Of a stretch of 35,818 nucleotides of DNA, positions 7,326 through 16,060 are shown piece by piece. Location: NCBI GenBank assembly GCA_003542615.1, contig DPKG01000013.1, positions 12,285-48,102 on the forward strand, given 5' to 3'. The DNA comes from Candidatus Shapirobacteria bacterium. Its GTDB lineage: Bacteria > Patescibacteriota > Microgenomatia > UBA12405. The notes beneath the pieces are model-generated. The model was not told the origin of the DNA. It saw only the letters and a list, made by a program, of their open reading frames with translations, and made no database searches. Numbering within the stretch: position 1 is the stretch's first letter; the number at the start of each line of letters is the position of its first letter. Both the position numbers and the translations under genes were made by a program.

Positions 7326-7598
7326 CTAAAATTCGAACAACTCTTTTACTTTGACATTCAACCCTCTGGCAATTTTAATAAGATATCTTACCGAGGTATT
7401 CACATACCCATTCTCAATCTTTGCCAGGTATGAGACATTAGAGGCTGCTTTATCGGCAAGATCCTCCTGGGTCATCCCCTTGCGCTCACGAATCTTTTTG
7501 ATGGTTTCACCCAGCACCTCTCTCTCACGCTGGAATGGATTGTTTTGAGCATATCCTTTCATACTCAAAGTATTTCCATATTTGGAAACCTTTACCAT
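7326..7598 (-). CDS. XRE/Cro-CI family repressor
   Basis: A 90-residue transcription regulator with one helix-turn-helix of the Cro/CI type at about 28-85: LGETIKKIRERKGMTQEDLADKAASNVSYLAKIENGYVNTSVRYLIKIARGL. Two palindromes built on the same TTCCATAT core straddle its start codon (7573-7588 inside the gene, 7600-7609 just before it), pointing to autorepression. It sits between the divergently read membrane-protein gene and the phage-type operon, the usual place for a lysogeny or maintenance repressor. Which promoter it controls besides its own is not shown. Confidence 0.85.
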   Translation of the reverse strand: MVKVSKYGNTLSMKGYAQNNPFQREREVLGETIKKIRERKGMTQEDLADKAASNVSYLAKIENGYVNTSVRYLIKIARGLNVKVKELFEF

Positions 7599-7609
7599 TC
7601 CATATATGG
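7573..7609. promoter_or_regulatory. Paired palindromic operator candidates
   Basis: TTTCCATATTTGGAAA (7573-7588) and CCATATATGG (7600-7609) share TTCCATAT and lie on one helical side about 24 bases apart, either side of the repressor start codon at 7596-7598. Likely binding sites for the XRE protein. Confidence 0.5.
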
Positions 7610-7648
7610 CAAGTTTATGTTAGAATTAGCCTGGTGACCAACTAAAAC

Positions 7649-7678
7649 TTGACATTTGCTATGCAAGGAAGCTAATAT
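7649..7678 (+). promoter_or_regulatory. Promoter of membrane-protein pair
   Basis: TTGACA (7649-7654), 18-base spacer, TAATAT (7673-7678); the gene starts at 7719 after a GGAGA ribosome site. Confidence 0.6.
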
Positions 7679-7718
7679 CCTGAAACCTTTTAGTAGTTAG
7701 CGCAATAGGAGAATAAAA

Positions 7719-8609
7719 ATGAGAATGACACATCAAAAGAAAACCAGATTGCTCCCCGCTTTATTGTTACTAGCTGTAATTACTATCCTTGCAGTTGTTA
7801 TTGCCCCTCGTTTGATCAGCCAATCAAAGGTTGTTCAGACCTTGCAATCCAACGCCAAAGACAAAGAAGTGGCTGAATTACTGGCTACGATGAGCAATAA
7901 CCCTAATAAGGACTCTCAGGAGTATAAAGAGGTTCGTCAAAAGTTTTGCCTCCTAACTGCTCGACCCGTTGCGGAAAGAGAGAAAGCAATAGCCAACATC
8001 AGGGAGTTCCTGCATGGAATCTATCCAGAGGTAAGTAAAGAATTTAATCCAGAGTTTATCTGCAGCAAATTCAACGGCAAGCCCGACGATAGCGGAACGG
8101 ATTATAACAGCCCCGCTACCGAATTTTACGAAGCGGAAAATCATAGCTTCGAGGTTGATCCCAAGACAAATCATATCCTGGGGTTCGGAGAAGCTGAGCG
8201 CAGGTGGGGATATAACGAGGACGGCACACGCTGGCATGACCCAATACCAGAGTATGACTACTCAGGAATTTACAGCACACCAGAGGAGCTGAGACAGGTC
8301 GCCGAGAGATTCCTGACCGAGCATAAAGACATCTTGGGTATTGATCTTACAAAGATGACCTACAAGTTCGAGGGGACAAAACCAGGTAACTTTTTTATGC
8401 ACTGGGAAGACAAAAATGTCTCGGTAACCAAAGAGCATGAAGTTTGTGGGGATATCGACAAGGAGCGTGAAGGCGCATACCAAGACGCCAATGGAACATG
8501 GTGCATTAAACAGAAGTCGACCAATTACCAAAGGATCGACATCACCATCACCAACGGCGGGCAGATAATCATCTATCGTAATAACATCAACGATCTTGAT
8601 AAACTATAA
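7719..8609 (+). CDS. Membrane-anchored extracytoplasmic protein of unknown function
   Basis: A 296-residue protein with a basic N-terminus and one hydrophobic segment (LLPALLLLAVITILAVVIAP, about 11-30), so it is either anchored or secreted. The outer part holds only four Cys and no motif I can assign. The region EELRQVAERFLTEHKDILG followed later by RIDITITNGGQIIIYRNN resembles the small alpha/beta unit of PepSY or YcdB-like domains, only weakly. ATG 7719 has AGGAGA 7 bases before it and its own promoter. A 50-residue membrane peptide gene follows after 2 bases. No homologue is recognised. Confidence 0.7.
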   Translation: MRMTHQKKTRLLPALLLLAVITILAVVIAPRLISQSKVVQTLQSNAKDKEVAELLATMSNNPNKDSQEYKEVRQKFCLLTARPVAEREKAIANIREFLHGIYPEVSKEFNPEFICSKFNGKPDDSGTDYNSPATEFYEAENHSFEVDPKTNHILGFGEAERRWGYNEDGTRWHDPIPEYDYSGIYSTPEELRQVAERFLTEHKDILGIDLTKMTYKFEGTKPGNFFMHWEDKNVSVTKEHEVCGDIDKEREGAYQDANGTWCIKQKSTNYQRIDITITNGGQIIIYRNNINDLDKL

Positions 8610-8611
8610 GC

Positions 8612-8764
8612 ATGAGGAAAGTTATTGTTGTCGGTTTACTGCTATTTGTCCTTCTGTTGGCTCTTGAGTATCTGTGGTTCAAGGGAACTATGCGCTGCGT
8701 GATCAACAGATCTCAGGGTGGTCAAACTGTTGACTGGGCGCTAATTAAAGATTGTAGCTACTAA
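8612..8764 (+). CDS. 50-residue single-span membrane peptide
   Basis: ATG 8612 opens a frame of 50 codons ending with TAA at 8762-8764. The N-terminus is RKVIVVGLLLFVLLLALEYLW, a clear membrane segment, followed by a short polar tail with two Cys (MRCVINRS, KDCSY). It starts 2 bases after the preceding membrane-protein gene with no Shine-Dalgarno site of its own, so translational coupling is likely. The pair may work together; function unknown. Confidence 0.6.
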   Translation: MRKVIVVGLLLFVLLLALEYLWFKGTMRCVINRSQGGQTVDWALIKDCSY

Positions 8765-8765
8765 A

Positions 8766-9056
8766 TTACTCTGTTTTGTCTCCCGATTTCAGCCCTCTTA
8801 TAAATGCTTGTCTGGATGCTTCGGCTCTTGTCTTACTGTTTTTCTTCCACTCTGATATTTCCTTCTTGTGATCTCCGTTTAGAAGTTTTTCTATTTTTTG
8901 CCTGGATTTACACTCATGTTTGTCTAATGAAAAATCTGACTGAAAACAAGACCGCATCATCACATCTTCCCTGATGCCTTCTTTTAATGCTTCGCCAAAA
9001 GCTTTTGCCCTTAAATTATGCTGACACTGTCTATTTTTGTTCATATTCATATTCAT
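8766..9056 (-). CDS. Small basic protein of unknown function
   Basis: A 96-residue, Lys/Arg/Glu-rich protein (KKEISEWKKNSKTRAEASRQ). The frame is open further upstream, but ATG 9056 is preferred because AAGGTGA lies before it and the extension MWGFRAWDGIVSPLFDF is not typical of an N-terminus. Three MN codon pairs repeat at the start. It converges with the membrane peptide gene with one base between. No family recognised. Confidence 0.5.
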   Translation of the reverse strand: MNMNMNKNRQCQHNLRAKAFGEALKEGIREDVMMRSCFQSDFSLDKHECKSRQKIEKLLNGDHKKEISEWKKNSKTRAEASRQAFIRGLKSGDKTE

Positions 9057-9189
9057 AGTTATCACCTTATGTAACCAGCAACTATGCCAAACAAGGGGTC
9101 TGAAGTCAAACAGGGGTGAAACTATGCCATCCCAGGCACGAAAGCCCCACATAAGTCAACACAAGGGCAAACACGGTGGATTTTCAGGT

Positions 9190-10152
9190 CTAATGGTCGG
9201 TCTTAGTGAGAGTCCACAGATCGACGGTAAGGAATTTCTGGAAATCTCTTACTTGTTCAGCAAGCTTTGGGTTTGAAGTCATTTCAGGTCGTGGATCAAC
9301 ATAATACACCCCATCAAGCTTGTTTAAGGCAACCGTATAACCCAAAAAGTGATTTGTTTTGAAAGTTGAATTTATTCCAAATATGCTCTTGCCCTTAACT
9401 GCTCTCTGAACATCATGGAGAAATACAGCAACTACCTTTATATCTCTACCGAGCAATCTTGATAATAAAAACTTATCTAAAAAAACTTTATCGATCCTAT
9501 CCTTACTTGTTGTCTTCACAGAACCAACTATCTCCGTGGGGTGAATAAATTTAGTTTCTGAAGTCAAAATAGCTTTGTTTTTTGAGAAGACCAAGTCAAG
9601 TTCGTAGGACATGGAATAGCCTGGTTGGTTTGGTATGGGAAGGTTAACAGTGCGAGGCTCACATTCCATTCCCAACTCTTTTATTATCAGCTTGACCAAG
9701 ACTTCGAATAACATACCAATCCGCTTTCTCGACTGATTTGAGTTATCAAAAGAGTCACCAACACACCCTATGGTTTGCTGAAGCGTGTAAATTACCTTGT
9801 CTATTTCTCTAGATTCAATGTAATCCTTATAGGTTTCGTTGCTTGATACTCTTTCTTGTAATTTCTTTAGGTCGGAAAGAAACGAAATAAATCTTTCAAA
9901 TTTATCTTTCATTTCTTCTGGTGATTCTATAAAAAGATCGCTATTTAATGGACGGGTTATCTTATATCCGTCACTTTTACTGTATTGATAAAAAATGTAG
10001 TTATTGTGAGAGGGAGAAACTATCCTGGTCGGGTTTGAAGCCTGAAGATAACTTAAAAATGCCTGAGCCATCTTAAGATAATCTCCAAGTTGAAGAAAAG
10101 CGGATTTGTCCTGCACACTTGCCTGTAAATCATGTAAGTTTGTTGTTTTCAT
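9190..10152 (-). CDS. Type II restriction endonuclease
   Basis: A 320-residue putative endonuclease. The core has Glu150 in RKRIGMLFEVLVKLIIKELG, Asp186 in SYELDLVFSK, and the segment VGSVKTTSKDRIDKVFLDKF, typical of type II enzymes of the PD-(D/E)XK fold (SxKTT...R), then VVAVFLHDVQR. It overlaps the methyltransferase gene by 4 bases, which supports a restriction-modification pair. The recognition site cannot be read from sequence. The family call is by motif and context. Confidence 0.75.
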   Translation of the reverse strand: MKTTNLHDLQASVQDKSAFLQLGDYLKMAQAFLSYLQASNPTRIVSPSHNNYIFYQYSKSDGYKITRPLNSDLFIESPEEMKDKFERFISFLSDLKKLQERVSSNETYKDYIESREIDKVIYTLQQTIGCVGDSFDNSNQSRKRIGMLFEVLVKLIIKELGMECEPRTVNLPIPNQPGYSMSYELDLVFSKNKAILTSETKFIHPTEIVGSVKTTSKDRIDKVFLDKFLLSRLLGRDIKVVAVFLHDVQRAVKGKSIFGINSTFKTNHFLGYTVALNKLDGVYYVDPRPEMTSNPKLAEQVRDFQKFLTVDLWTLTKTDH

Positions 10153-11099
10153 CTTATTGATTTTCTACGATCAGTATTTTCCTGATCAAATTTTACCCAA
10201 CGATCAACAGACCATTCCTTAACCATTTCTACTCGATCTGCAGCCATTTTACAATAGCTCGCTGAGATATCACACCCCTTCCACCTTCTCTTTAATTGTT
10301 CTGCAGTCGCAATTGTTGTCCCAGATCCCAAAAACGGATCGATAACCAAATCATCCTCATTAGATGAGGCTAAAATGATCTTTCTTAACAACTCCTCTGG
10401 CTTTTGAGTCGGATGAGATGTCCTTTCTTCAGCGCCATTACTTATCGTGGGAATTTCCAAAACATCCCTCGGTTTTGCCCCTAGAGGATTTGGACTCCAT
10501 AACTTTCCACCGTTTTTTTCTTTTCCATATTGACTTGTTACCGCCTGGGGATGAACTGGATATTTTAAGGTATGGTTTCCATAAGGAATACGAACATAAT
10601 CTACATTAAATATAAATTTTTTACTTTTTCGTAAATGGAGAATGCTTTCATGAGATCTGCCCCAATCGTTACCAAGATTAGCCTTGTTCTTGTAATGCCA
10701 GATAATCCAGCGACAACCCTTAAAAAACCTCATTGCAGGATGTTTCAAATCCGCCAATATCTCTGAAAAGCCACAAATATAAAGTGATCCGTTTTTATTT
10801 AATACTCGTGAGGCTTCTTCAATCCATCTAAGAGACCACTCTATATACTTTTCTTGAGACTCGAAGTTGTCCCATTCTGCTTTCTTTATATTGTAGGGGG
10901 GGTCAGCAAAGACGAGATCAACCGACTCAGAATCTAATGTTTTGAGCCATTTTTCTGAATCACCAAGCCAAATTTCACCATGAGGATGCGAGTAATATAA
11001 AACTGGCTCTTTAGAATCCGAAGCCTCTTTAATTTTTTGAAAGTGACCCTTTCTTAAATCGTCACCGAATAAGGTTGGTAAGCTTGGTTTGTTAATCAT
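10149..11099 (-). CDS. Beta-class DNA methyltransferase (N6-adenine or N4-cytosine)
   Basis: A 316-residue methylase protecting the host from the adjoining nuclease. VDLVFADPPYNIKKAEWD (DPPY at 66-69) comes first and VIDPFLGSGTTIATAEQL, the AdoMet-binding FxGxG, comes near the end, the order of the beta class; EERTSHPTQKPEELLRKII precedes it. DPPY fits N6-adenine more often than N4-cytosine. ATG 11099 is six bases after TAGAAT (11111-11106), which fits a leaderless start, so the pair can be expressed apart from the upstream TrlF-like gene 48 bases away. Confidence 0.9.
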   Translation of the reverse strand: MINKPSLPTLFGDDLRKGHFQKIKEASDSKEPVLYYSHPHGEIWLGDSEKWLKTLDSESVDLVFADPPYNIKKAEWDNFESQEKYIEWSLRWIEEASRVLNKNGSLYICGFSEILADLKHPAMRFFKGCRWIIWHYKNKANLGNDWGRSHESILHLRKSKKFIFNVDYVRIPYGNHTLKYPVHPQAVTSQYGKEKNGGKLWSPNPLGAKPRDVLEIPTISNGAEERTSHPTQKPEELLRKIILASSNEDDLVIDPFLGSGTTIATAEQLKRRWKGCDISASYCKMAADRVEMVKEWSVDRWVKFDQENTDRRKSIR

Positions 11100-11105
11100 A
11101 ATTTC

Positions 11106-11111
11106 ATTCTA
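11106..11111 (-). promoter_or_regulatory. -10 box for leaderless methyltransferase message
   Basis: TAGAAT on the minus strand, then six bases, then the ATG. Same spacing as several other genes in the window. No clear -35 box. Confidence 0.4.
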
Positions 11112-11147
11112 ATTTTATCAAAATCGAATCTAGGAATTTCCTTAAAT

Positions 11148-14012
11148 TTAGATTCGATATTTTTGTTGTCTTTTTTTGAATGCTTCAGAACCACCTTCTA
11201 GCACCCTAACTGCTCTATCTCGTATCTCTGGTTCTTCTATTGAACCAGAGATATAAGAAATTTTACCGTTGCCGTCTCTATCTGCTAAGATTACTTGTTC
11301 TGAATCGCTGTTAATAACCACATTGCCGTTATTAGATACCAAAATAACCTGGCGGTATTTCTTGGCTTCTCTAATAGAGGAAATTAGCTCGTCCATAATA
11401 AACTCGTTGTCCAGATGATCGTCATGGGAATCAATTATGATTGGTTTATCACCTTCTGCTAGGTAAATTTTTATTAGAACGGTTGCCTTCTGACCTAGTG
11501 ATAGTTTATTGACACTGGTATTTTTATATTTAACCACAGGGATAACGGATAAGTAATTCCCATACAAAAATCTATAAAAATCTCCTATACCTATTGCGCT
11601 AGAAGCCTTGATTTTCTCTTTCAGTTCAGTCGACAAGCGTTCAATCTCATCAACAAGAGAAGTAATTTTTGTCTCATCTCCCGATGACACTTCCTGATAG
11701 AGTTTGATCAGGTCGTCAAATACACCCTTATTGCCATTTTCAGGCCTAACAAACACTCTCCGATTATCCACAACATCCTCTGCATTCTCAAGCAGTTTAT
11801 TAGAGTCAAAGTCAATTTCAGCAACAAAATCTAGGTCAGAAAGCACTTGTGCCTTATCAGTCGAGAACAAAGTAATTATACTGTCATATTTCTTTTTAAG
11901 TTCCAAAGCTACCGTGATCAATTTTGTATACAACTCTTTTCTGGCAGCTATCTCCTTTGTTAGGTTTTTCTTTTTATCTTCCAACTGTTTTACTTCCTCT
12001 TTAGTTTTCGCCAAAGCAATTTCAATTTCTCTTTTTTTATCAAGGAAGGCTGCGTGGGTTTTTATTCCCGTTTCAAACTGGTCTATTTCCTTTTGAGCTT
12101 TACCAATACTCGTGATTGCCTTATTTATCTCTTGCTCGATATAGGCTAGCCGTTCCTGAATTTTGTCTTGGTCGACATAAGACAAGTCTGACAATGATTC
12201 AGGTATATCTAACTGTTTAAGTAGACCATTGATTGCAGCAACATAAGAATTAAACTTCGGAAATTCCTGATCGATAAAAACAGACGCCTGGCGCAATTGT
12301 TCCTTTAGTTTAATAAGTAGGTCTCTACGATTTTTTAATTTGGAGACCACTCCCTGTTTGTCCTTTGCAATCTTGACTTTTTCACTGCTCAAACTTTTTT
12401 CTAGTTCGGTAGTTCTTTGGATTATGTCTTTTAGTTCTGTTTCTAGCTGTTTTCCCTTAGTACTGACTTTTTCAACAATTTCCTTTCGAGTCGACTGTTC
12501 CATTGACTCGATGAGCTTTGATTTTGACTGAATTTGCTGTTCCAGGTCTCCTATAACAACTTGACTCTTTGAATGTTCGTATTTTTCAACAGAGTTTTGA
12601 ATCTTTGGACTTTGGAAAATTAAATCGTTAACATATTGATCAAGATCGGATCTGTCTCCGATATAACGCTCTAGTTCGCCCTGAGCGATATAAATTACTT
12701 GACCCTCATCATAATATGTTTGATCAAGAACTTTCTTGCTAAAAACAGATTTATCTCGAAAAACAAGTTTGATTTCAAGATCTGGCTCTTGATCAGAAAT
12801 ACGCTTAACAAAAGAGTTAGCATCACTAGAGTTCATCCTGTCTACATAACAGTTTGCTACTAGGTCAACAAAGGCGGTCTTACCCGCTCCTTTCCCGCCC
12901 GCTACAGCTACTAAACCCTGATTAAGTTCTATCTCAGTTTTGGCAATAGATAGCTCGTCGCTAATTTTTGATTCTCCGATTATGATTTTTTCGATAGTTA
13001 AGTTACTTCTGGGCGGTATGGGTGACTCAGGCTGGATAGCTATACGATCCTCTGGCTCATATAGCAGTTGTTTCAAACCTTCAAAAGTGGGGTCAGCTTT
13101 AATCCAACAATATCTCAATTCGCAATCTTTTGAGCTGCTATTACACTTGTGAGTGTTATCACCACGCTTGGCACAAGGAACTCCCACTTCCTCTATATCA
13201 TGACTATCAGAGCCGTGAATACAGGGTTTTAGTGTCTTAAACTCTTCCTTAAACTTTTTTTCTCCTTCCATATAAGGATCTTTGCCTAAGCACCACTGCA
13301 CTGTTTTGGGGTTAGAAGAAAACACCATATCTGATTTTTGAAGTAAACCCTTTCGAATAAGATGATCCTGACCATCCCATTCGATTAAGTTTGATAATTC
13401 TTCAGGTAAAAGAAGTAAATACTTCCCTCTAAAACGGCTGTCCTTTGTTAGAATATCGGTGATGTCTTGATGACGAACAACTGCGCAGGAAGCGCCAAGT
13501 TCTAGAGGATCTCTCCCCTTAAAGTTGGCATGCTGTGAAATAAGTTTTTTACCAAGCTCAGTAAGATTAGATAATTTTAATTTTCTGCTTTCATCTGGTT
13601 CTTGGGGATTGCCTTCGTAATAAAAACTCAGGTCATTGAGAAAATGTTCTTCGATATCTTTAGGTGTAACCTCATCCGAGAAAATAACATGATAGTTAAG
13701 CCTCCTTGGTTCTTTACCATCTTTACGGCTTGAAAGAACATTATCTAAACGAAATTCGATATTAGGGAGTATTAAGGAGATGTTAGATAAACGGCCAGCT
13801 TGCTTAAACTCCAAAATCTTTTTATATCCATCTATAGAAAAGTAGTCAGTTACTCCCAGAACTGAAATATCCAAACTTTCTAATTTTTTAAGATATCTTT
13901 CCCAATCTGGTTCACCACTAGGTAGCTTAGGATATTTATTAGAAAGGATCGAAAATGGACTATGTATGTGTAAGTCCCATTTCTGCCATTCTGAACCTCT
14001 TTGATATTTCAT
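11148..14012 (-). CDS. PHP domain-SMC-like ATPase (TrlF-type), probable defence protein
   Basis: A 954-residue protein. The N-terminal PHP phosphoesterase domain has KWDLHIHSPFS (11-21), SVLGVTDYFSI (50-60) and HGSDSHD (266-272). WIKADPTFEGLKQLLYEPEDR then leads into an ABC/SMC-type ATPase: Walker A GGKGAGKT (372-379), long coiled coil (about 470-760), signature KLSLGQKA, Walker B IIIDSHDDHLDNEF. It ends in VRVLEGGSEAFKKRQQKY, the ending I know from TrlF-like proteins. Between the domains a Cys-rich insert (CAKRGDNTHKC, CELRYC) may bind metal. It sits between an HTH gene and a restriction-modification pair, so a role in anti-phage defence is likely, but the substrate of the PHP domain is unknown. 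Confidence 0.85.
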   Translation of the reverse strand: MKYQRGSEWQKWDLHIHSPFSILSNKYPKLPSGEPDWERYLKKLESLDISVLGVTDYFSIDGYKKILEFKQAGRLSNISLILPNIEFRLDNVLSSRKDGKEPRRLNYHVIFSDEVTPKDIEEHFLNDLSFYYEGNPQEPDESRKLKLSNLTELGKKLISQHANFKGRDPLELGASCAVVRHQDITDILTKDSRFRGKYLLLLPEELSNLIEWDGQDHLIRKGLLQKSDMVFSSNPKTVQWCLGKDPYMEGEKKFKEEFKTLKPCIHGSDSHDIEEVGVPCAKRGDNTHKCNSSSKDCELRYCWIKADPTFEGLKQLLYEPEDRIAIQPESPIPPRSNLTIEKIIIGESKISDELSIAKTEIELNQGLVAVAGGKGAGKTAFVDLVANCYVDRMNSSDANSFVKRISDQEPDLEIKLVFRDKSVFSKKVLDQTYYDEGQVIYIAQGELERYIGDRSDLDQYVNDLIFQSPKIQNSVEKYEHSKSQVVIGDLEQQIQSKSKLIESMEQSTRKEIVEKVSTKGKQLETELKDIIQRTTELEKSLSSEKVKIAKDKQGVVSKLKNRRDLLIKLKEQLRQASVFIDQEFPKFNSYVAAINGLLKQLDIPESLSDLSYVDQDKIQERLAYIEQEINKAITSIGKAQKEIDQFETGIKTHAAFLDKKREIEIALAKTKEEVKQLEDKKKNLTKEIAARKELYTKLITVALELKKKYDSIITLFSTDKAQVLSDLDFVAEIDFDSNKLLENAEDVVDNRRVFVRPENGNKGVFDDLIKLYQEVSSGDETKITSLVDEIERLSTELKEKIKASSAIGIGDFYRFLYGNYLSVIPVVKYKNTSVNKLSLGQKATVLIKIYLAEGDKPIIIDSHDDHLDNEFIMDELISSIREAKKYRQVILVSNNGNVVINSDSEQVILADRDGNGKISYISGSIEEPEIRDRAVRVLEGGSEAFKKRQQKYRI

Positions 14013-14014
14013 AC

Positions 14015-14203
14015 TTATTTTTTCTTTCTTTTGAAATAACTCTCGATATCTTCTGGTTTATACCTTCTGTCGCCTCGCTTATTTATCTTAATAGCCTTTA
14101 GCTTCCCACTTTTATCCCATCTCCTTAATGTCTCGATATGGACATTTAGGACTTCAGCTGCCTGTCGAATCGTTAATAGCTTTGGTAATATAGTATTCTT
14201 CAT
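14015..14203 (-). CDS. Small MerR-like HTH protein
   Basis: A 62-residue DNA-binding protein: LLTIRQAAEVLNVHIETLRRWDKSGKLKAIKINKRGDRRYKPEDIESYF is a complete MerR/BldC-type winged helix with no effector domain. It lies 1 base after the signal peptidase fusion gene and 2 bases before the TrlF-like gene, so the three form one operon. It may control the defence block. Confidence 0.8.
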   Translation of the reverse strand: MKNTILPKLLTIRQAAEVLNVHIETLRRWDKSGKLKAIKINKRGDRRYKPEDIESYFKRKKK

Positions 14204-14204
14204 G

Positions 14205-16010
14205 TTAGTGTTGGCTATTTAATCTAGTCGCTATTACCTCTTGTTCATCATATAAAGGTTTATCCTGATCAATCATTTTTTGCTCCGCAGCCGTAAGCCA
14301 CTGATTAGCTTCCATTTTGGCAGCAATGGCTGAAATGTTTGAAATTCTTATTGCAATGATCTCATTGATTCTATCAACATCACCTTTGTTCTTCTGATAA
14401 AAATTAGTGTTGTCTTTAAGACTTGCCCAACTTGGTTGGATTTCCCTTAATCTGGATAGACTTGTTTTCCACGACTCGACATCTTCTTTTTTGTAGTTTG
14501 GGGGAACATAGCCAGCAACATGGATGACTATAACCTGAGTTGGACAACCATTAAGCGTGCCTTCTACTTCAGCTATCCCGATATCGTCAAATTTCTTATC
14601 AAACCAGGTTTCCTTCGCATTTGTCCAGTCTCTTTCCAGATAGTCTTCAACGAGTTCTTCAGCTTCATAATAACCCTGAATGGAAACTTCCCACCAATAT
14701 GTATTCCAATAACCCGCATCCGCCATAGACTTTTCCATCGTATATGCGCTTTTCTGCTCAAAGTCGTTATATTTCAGGATTGCCTCTCCTCGTAACAACG
14801 CTGATTTATCAAGTTTGGGCTGATATTTAAGAGCGGTTACTCCTTTTTCTTTACGCTTCTCGTTAAGAAGCTCAACAAATCTTTCTTTGTCTATTTTTGG
14901 TTTAGCGGCAGAAGTTAAGTCGTTTGTAGCATCGTGCCAGTTCTTATCTAGATTTCCCTTTTGCTTGGCTAGTGGCAATACACGATGAATGTCTTTAATC
15001 GGCGCAAACCCTATTTCTCTAGAATCCGCACTCCCTTTTCTGTTGTCTCCCATTGCAAAGACTTCATCATTAGGAACAGTAATTACTTGACATTCTCTTA
15101 AAAATTTCTCACCAAAAGTGGAGTGGGGTTTTGCAATGTATGGCTCTTTTTGAGGCTCGCCGTTTAGATAAACGATTCCATCTCTTAATTCGATTGTATC
15201 TCCAGGAAGTCCGATCAACCTCTTTAATAAACCAGCAGGATCACCGCCATTTTGGCTTGTTAAGTTTCTCGTCGAATCATTTTCCCAAGTGATAATATCT
15301 CCTCGACCTAAGGTATGCCCAAAGAACCTTCTACCGTTAATAACAATTCCATTTGGATAGGGTAAAAAACCAGCTGTTGAAATAACTTCCTTAGCCAACT
15401 CTTTCGGGGTTTTTCCCTTAGTTCCTTTCGACCATGTTGGATACATTGATCCAGTGCCTACAATTGCCATATCTTCAGTGATATAACCCAGTTGGCTTGC
15501 ACCTAACGCTCCAACTGTTACATATCCACCTACCCAGACTGGCAAGATGATGAACCCAACAAACATAAGTGCAAAAGTTCTGGTTAGTGTTGATTTCAGT
15601 CTTAATGATCTAAATAACCCCTTAATGCCGTTGTGTTTTAGCCGTTTGATCACATCAACTGGCTTGAGAAGATAAACCAATAAGTATAGTGGCAATACCG
15701 CTAGGATAAAGAAAAGCTTTATAAGAAAAGTTAAGACATTTTGTTTTTTGTAAGACTGTTCGGTAATTAACTTTGCGGTAAAACTTACTATCCCTATTAA
15801 AAAAGCTAAACATCCCAGAAGAACAAGACCAAGAAGAGAAAAGGCAAAGACATCGGGTGCTTTGTCAAACATTTCCTTTCTAACGCCGACGACATAACCC
15901 ATAATCGCAAACACCCCGATAATACATCCCAACCAAATAAAGGCTGAGATTTTAGTAATTCCATTTAGGAATTTCTTTTTGTCTAGTTTTAATGATAATT
16001 TTTTCGACAT
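14205..16010 (-). CDS. Signal peptidase I fused to a CAP/SCP domain, multi-span membrane protein
   Basis: A 601-residue fusion. Residues 15-165 hold about four hydrophobic segments. Residues 183-345 are a type I signal peptidase: Ser188 in GTGSMYPTW, Lys263 in LLKRLIGLPGDTIEL, GRGDIITWEN and MGDNRKGSADSREIGF. Residues from about 376 to 500 look like a CAP (SCP/PR1) domain: RFVELLNEKRKEKGVTALKY, KSALLRGEAI, and the end TQVIVIHVAGYVPP. The catalytic domains should face outside. A mobile-element signal peptidase with an appended secreted domain is unusual. ATG 16010 follows TTGAGGT directly; TATACT of its promoter lies 11 bases before the start. Confidence 0.85.
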   Translation of the reverse strand: MSKKLSLKLDKKKFLNGITKISAFIWLGCIIGVFAIMGYVVGVRKEMFDKAPDVFAFSLLGLVLLGCLAFLIGIVSFTAKLITEQSYKKQNVLTFLIKLFFILAVLPLYLLVYLLKPVDVIKRLKHNGIKGLFRSLRLKSTLTRTFALMFVGFIILPVWVGGYVTVGALGASQLGYITEDMAIVGTGSMYPTWSKGTKGKTPKELAKEVISTAGFLPYPNGIVINGRRFFGHTLGRGDIITWENDSTRNLTSQNGGDPAGLLKRLIGLPGDTIELRDGIVYLNGEPQKEPYIAKPHSTFGEKFLRECQVITVPNDEVFAMGDNRKGSADSREIGFAPIKDIHRVLPLAKQKGNLDKNWHDATNDLTSAAKPKIDKERFVELLNEKRKEKGVTALKYQPKLDKSALLRGEAILKYNDFEQKSAYTMEKSMADAGYWNTYWWEVSIQGYYEAEELVEDYLERDWTNAKETWFDKKFDDIGIAEVEGTLNGCPTQVIVIHVAGYVPPNYKKEDVESWKTSLSRLREIQPSWASLKDNTNFYQKNKGDVDRINEIIAIRISNISAIAAKMEANQWLTAAEQKMIDQDKPLYDEQEVIATRLNSQH

Positions 16011-16021
16011 ACCTCAACTAA

Positions 16022-16054
16022 AGTATACTAAAACCAACAGTAAATTGGTATACT
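16022..16054. promoter_or_regulatory. Divergent -10 boxes between two element genes
   Basis: TATACT on the minus strand (16027-16022) serves the signal peptidase fusion; TATACT on the plus strand (16049-16054) lies six bases before the ATG at 16061, giving a leaderless message. The two boxes face each other as an inverted repeat, so the two directions may compete. Confidence 0.55.
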
Positions 16055-16060
16055 CCTTTT

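Noticed and set aside
9080..9130. Repeated AACTATGCCA near 9081 and 9119 as operator or iteron
   Set aside because: Only ten bases, two copies, no symmetry, and no gene start at a fitting distance.
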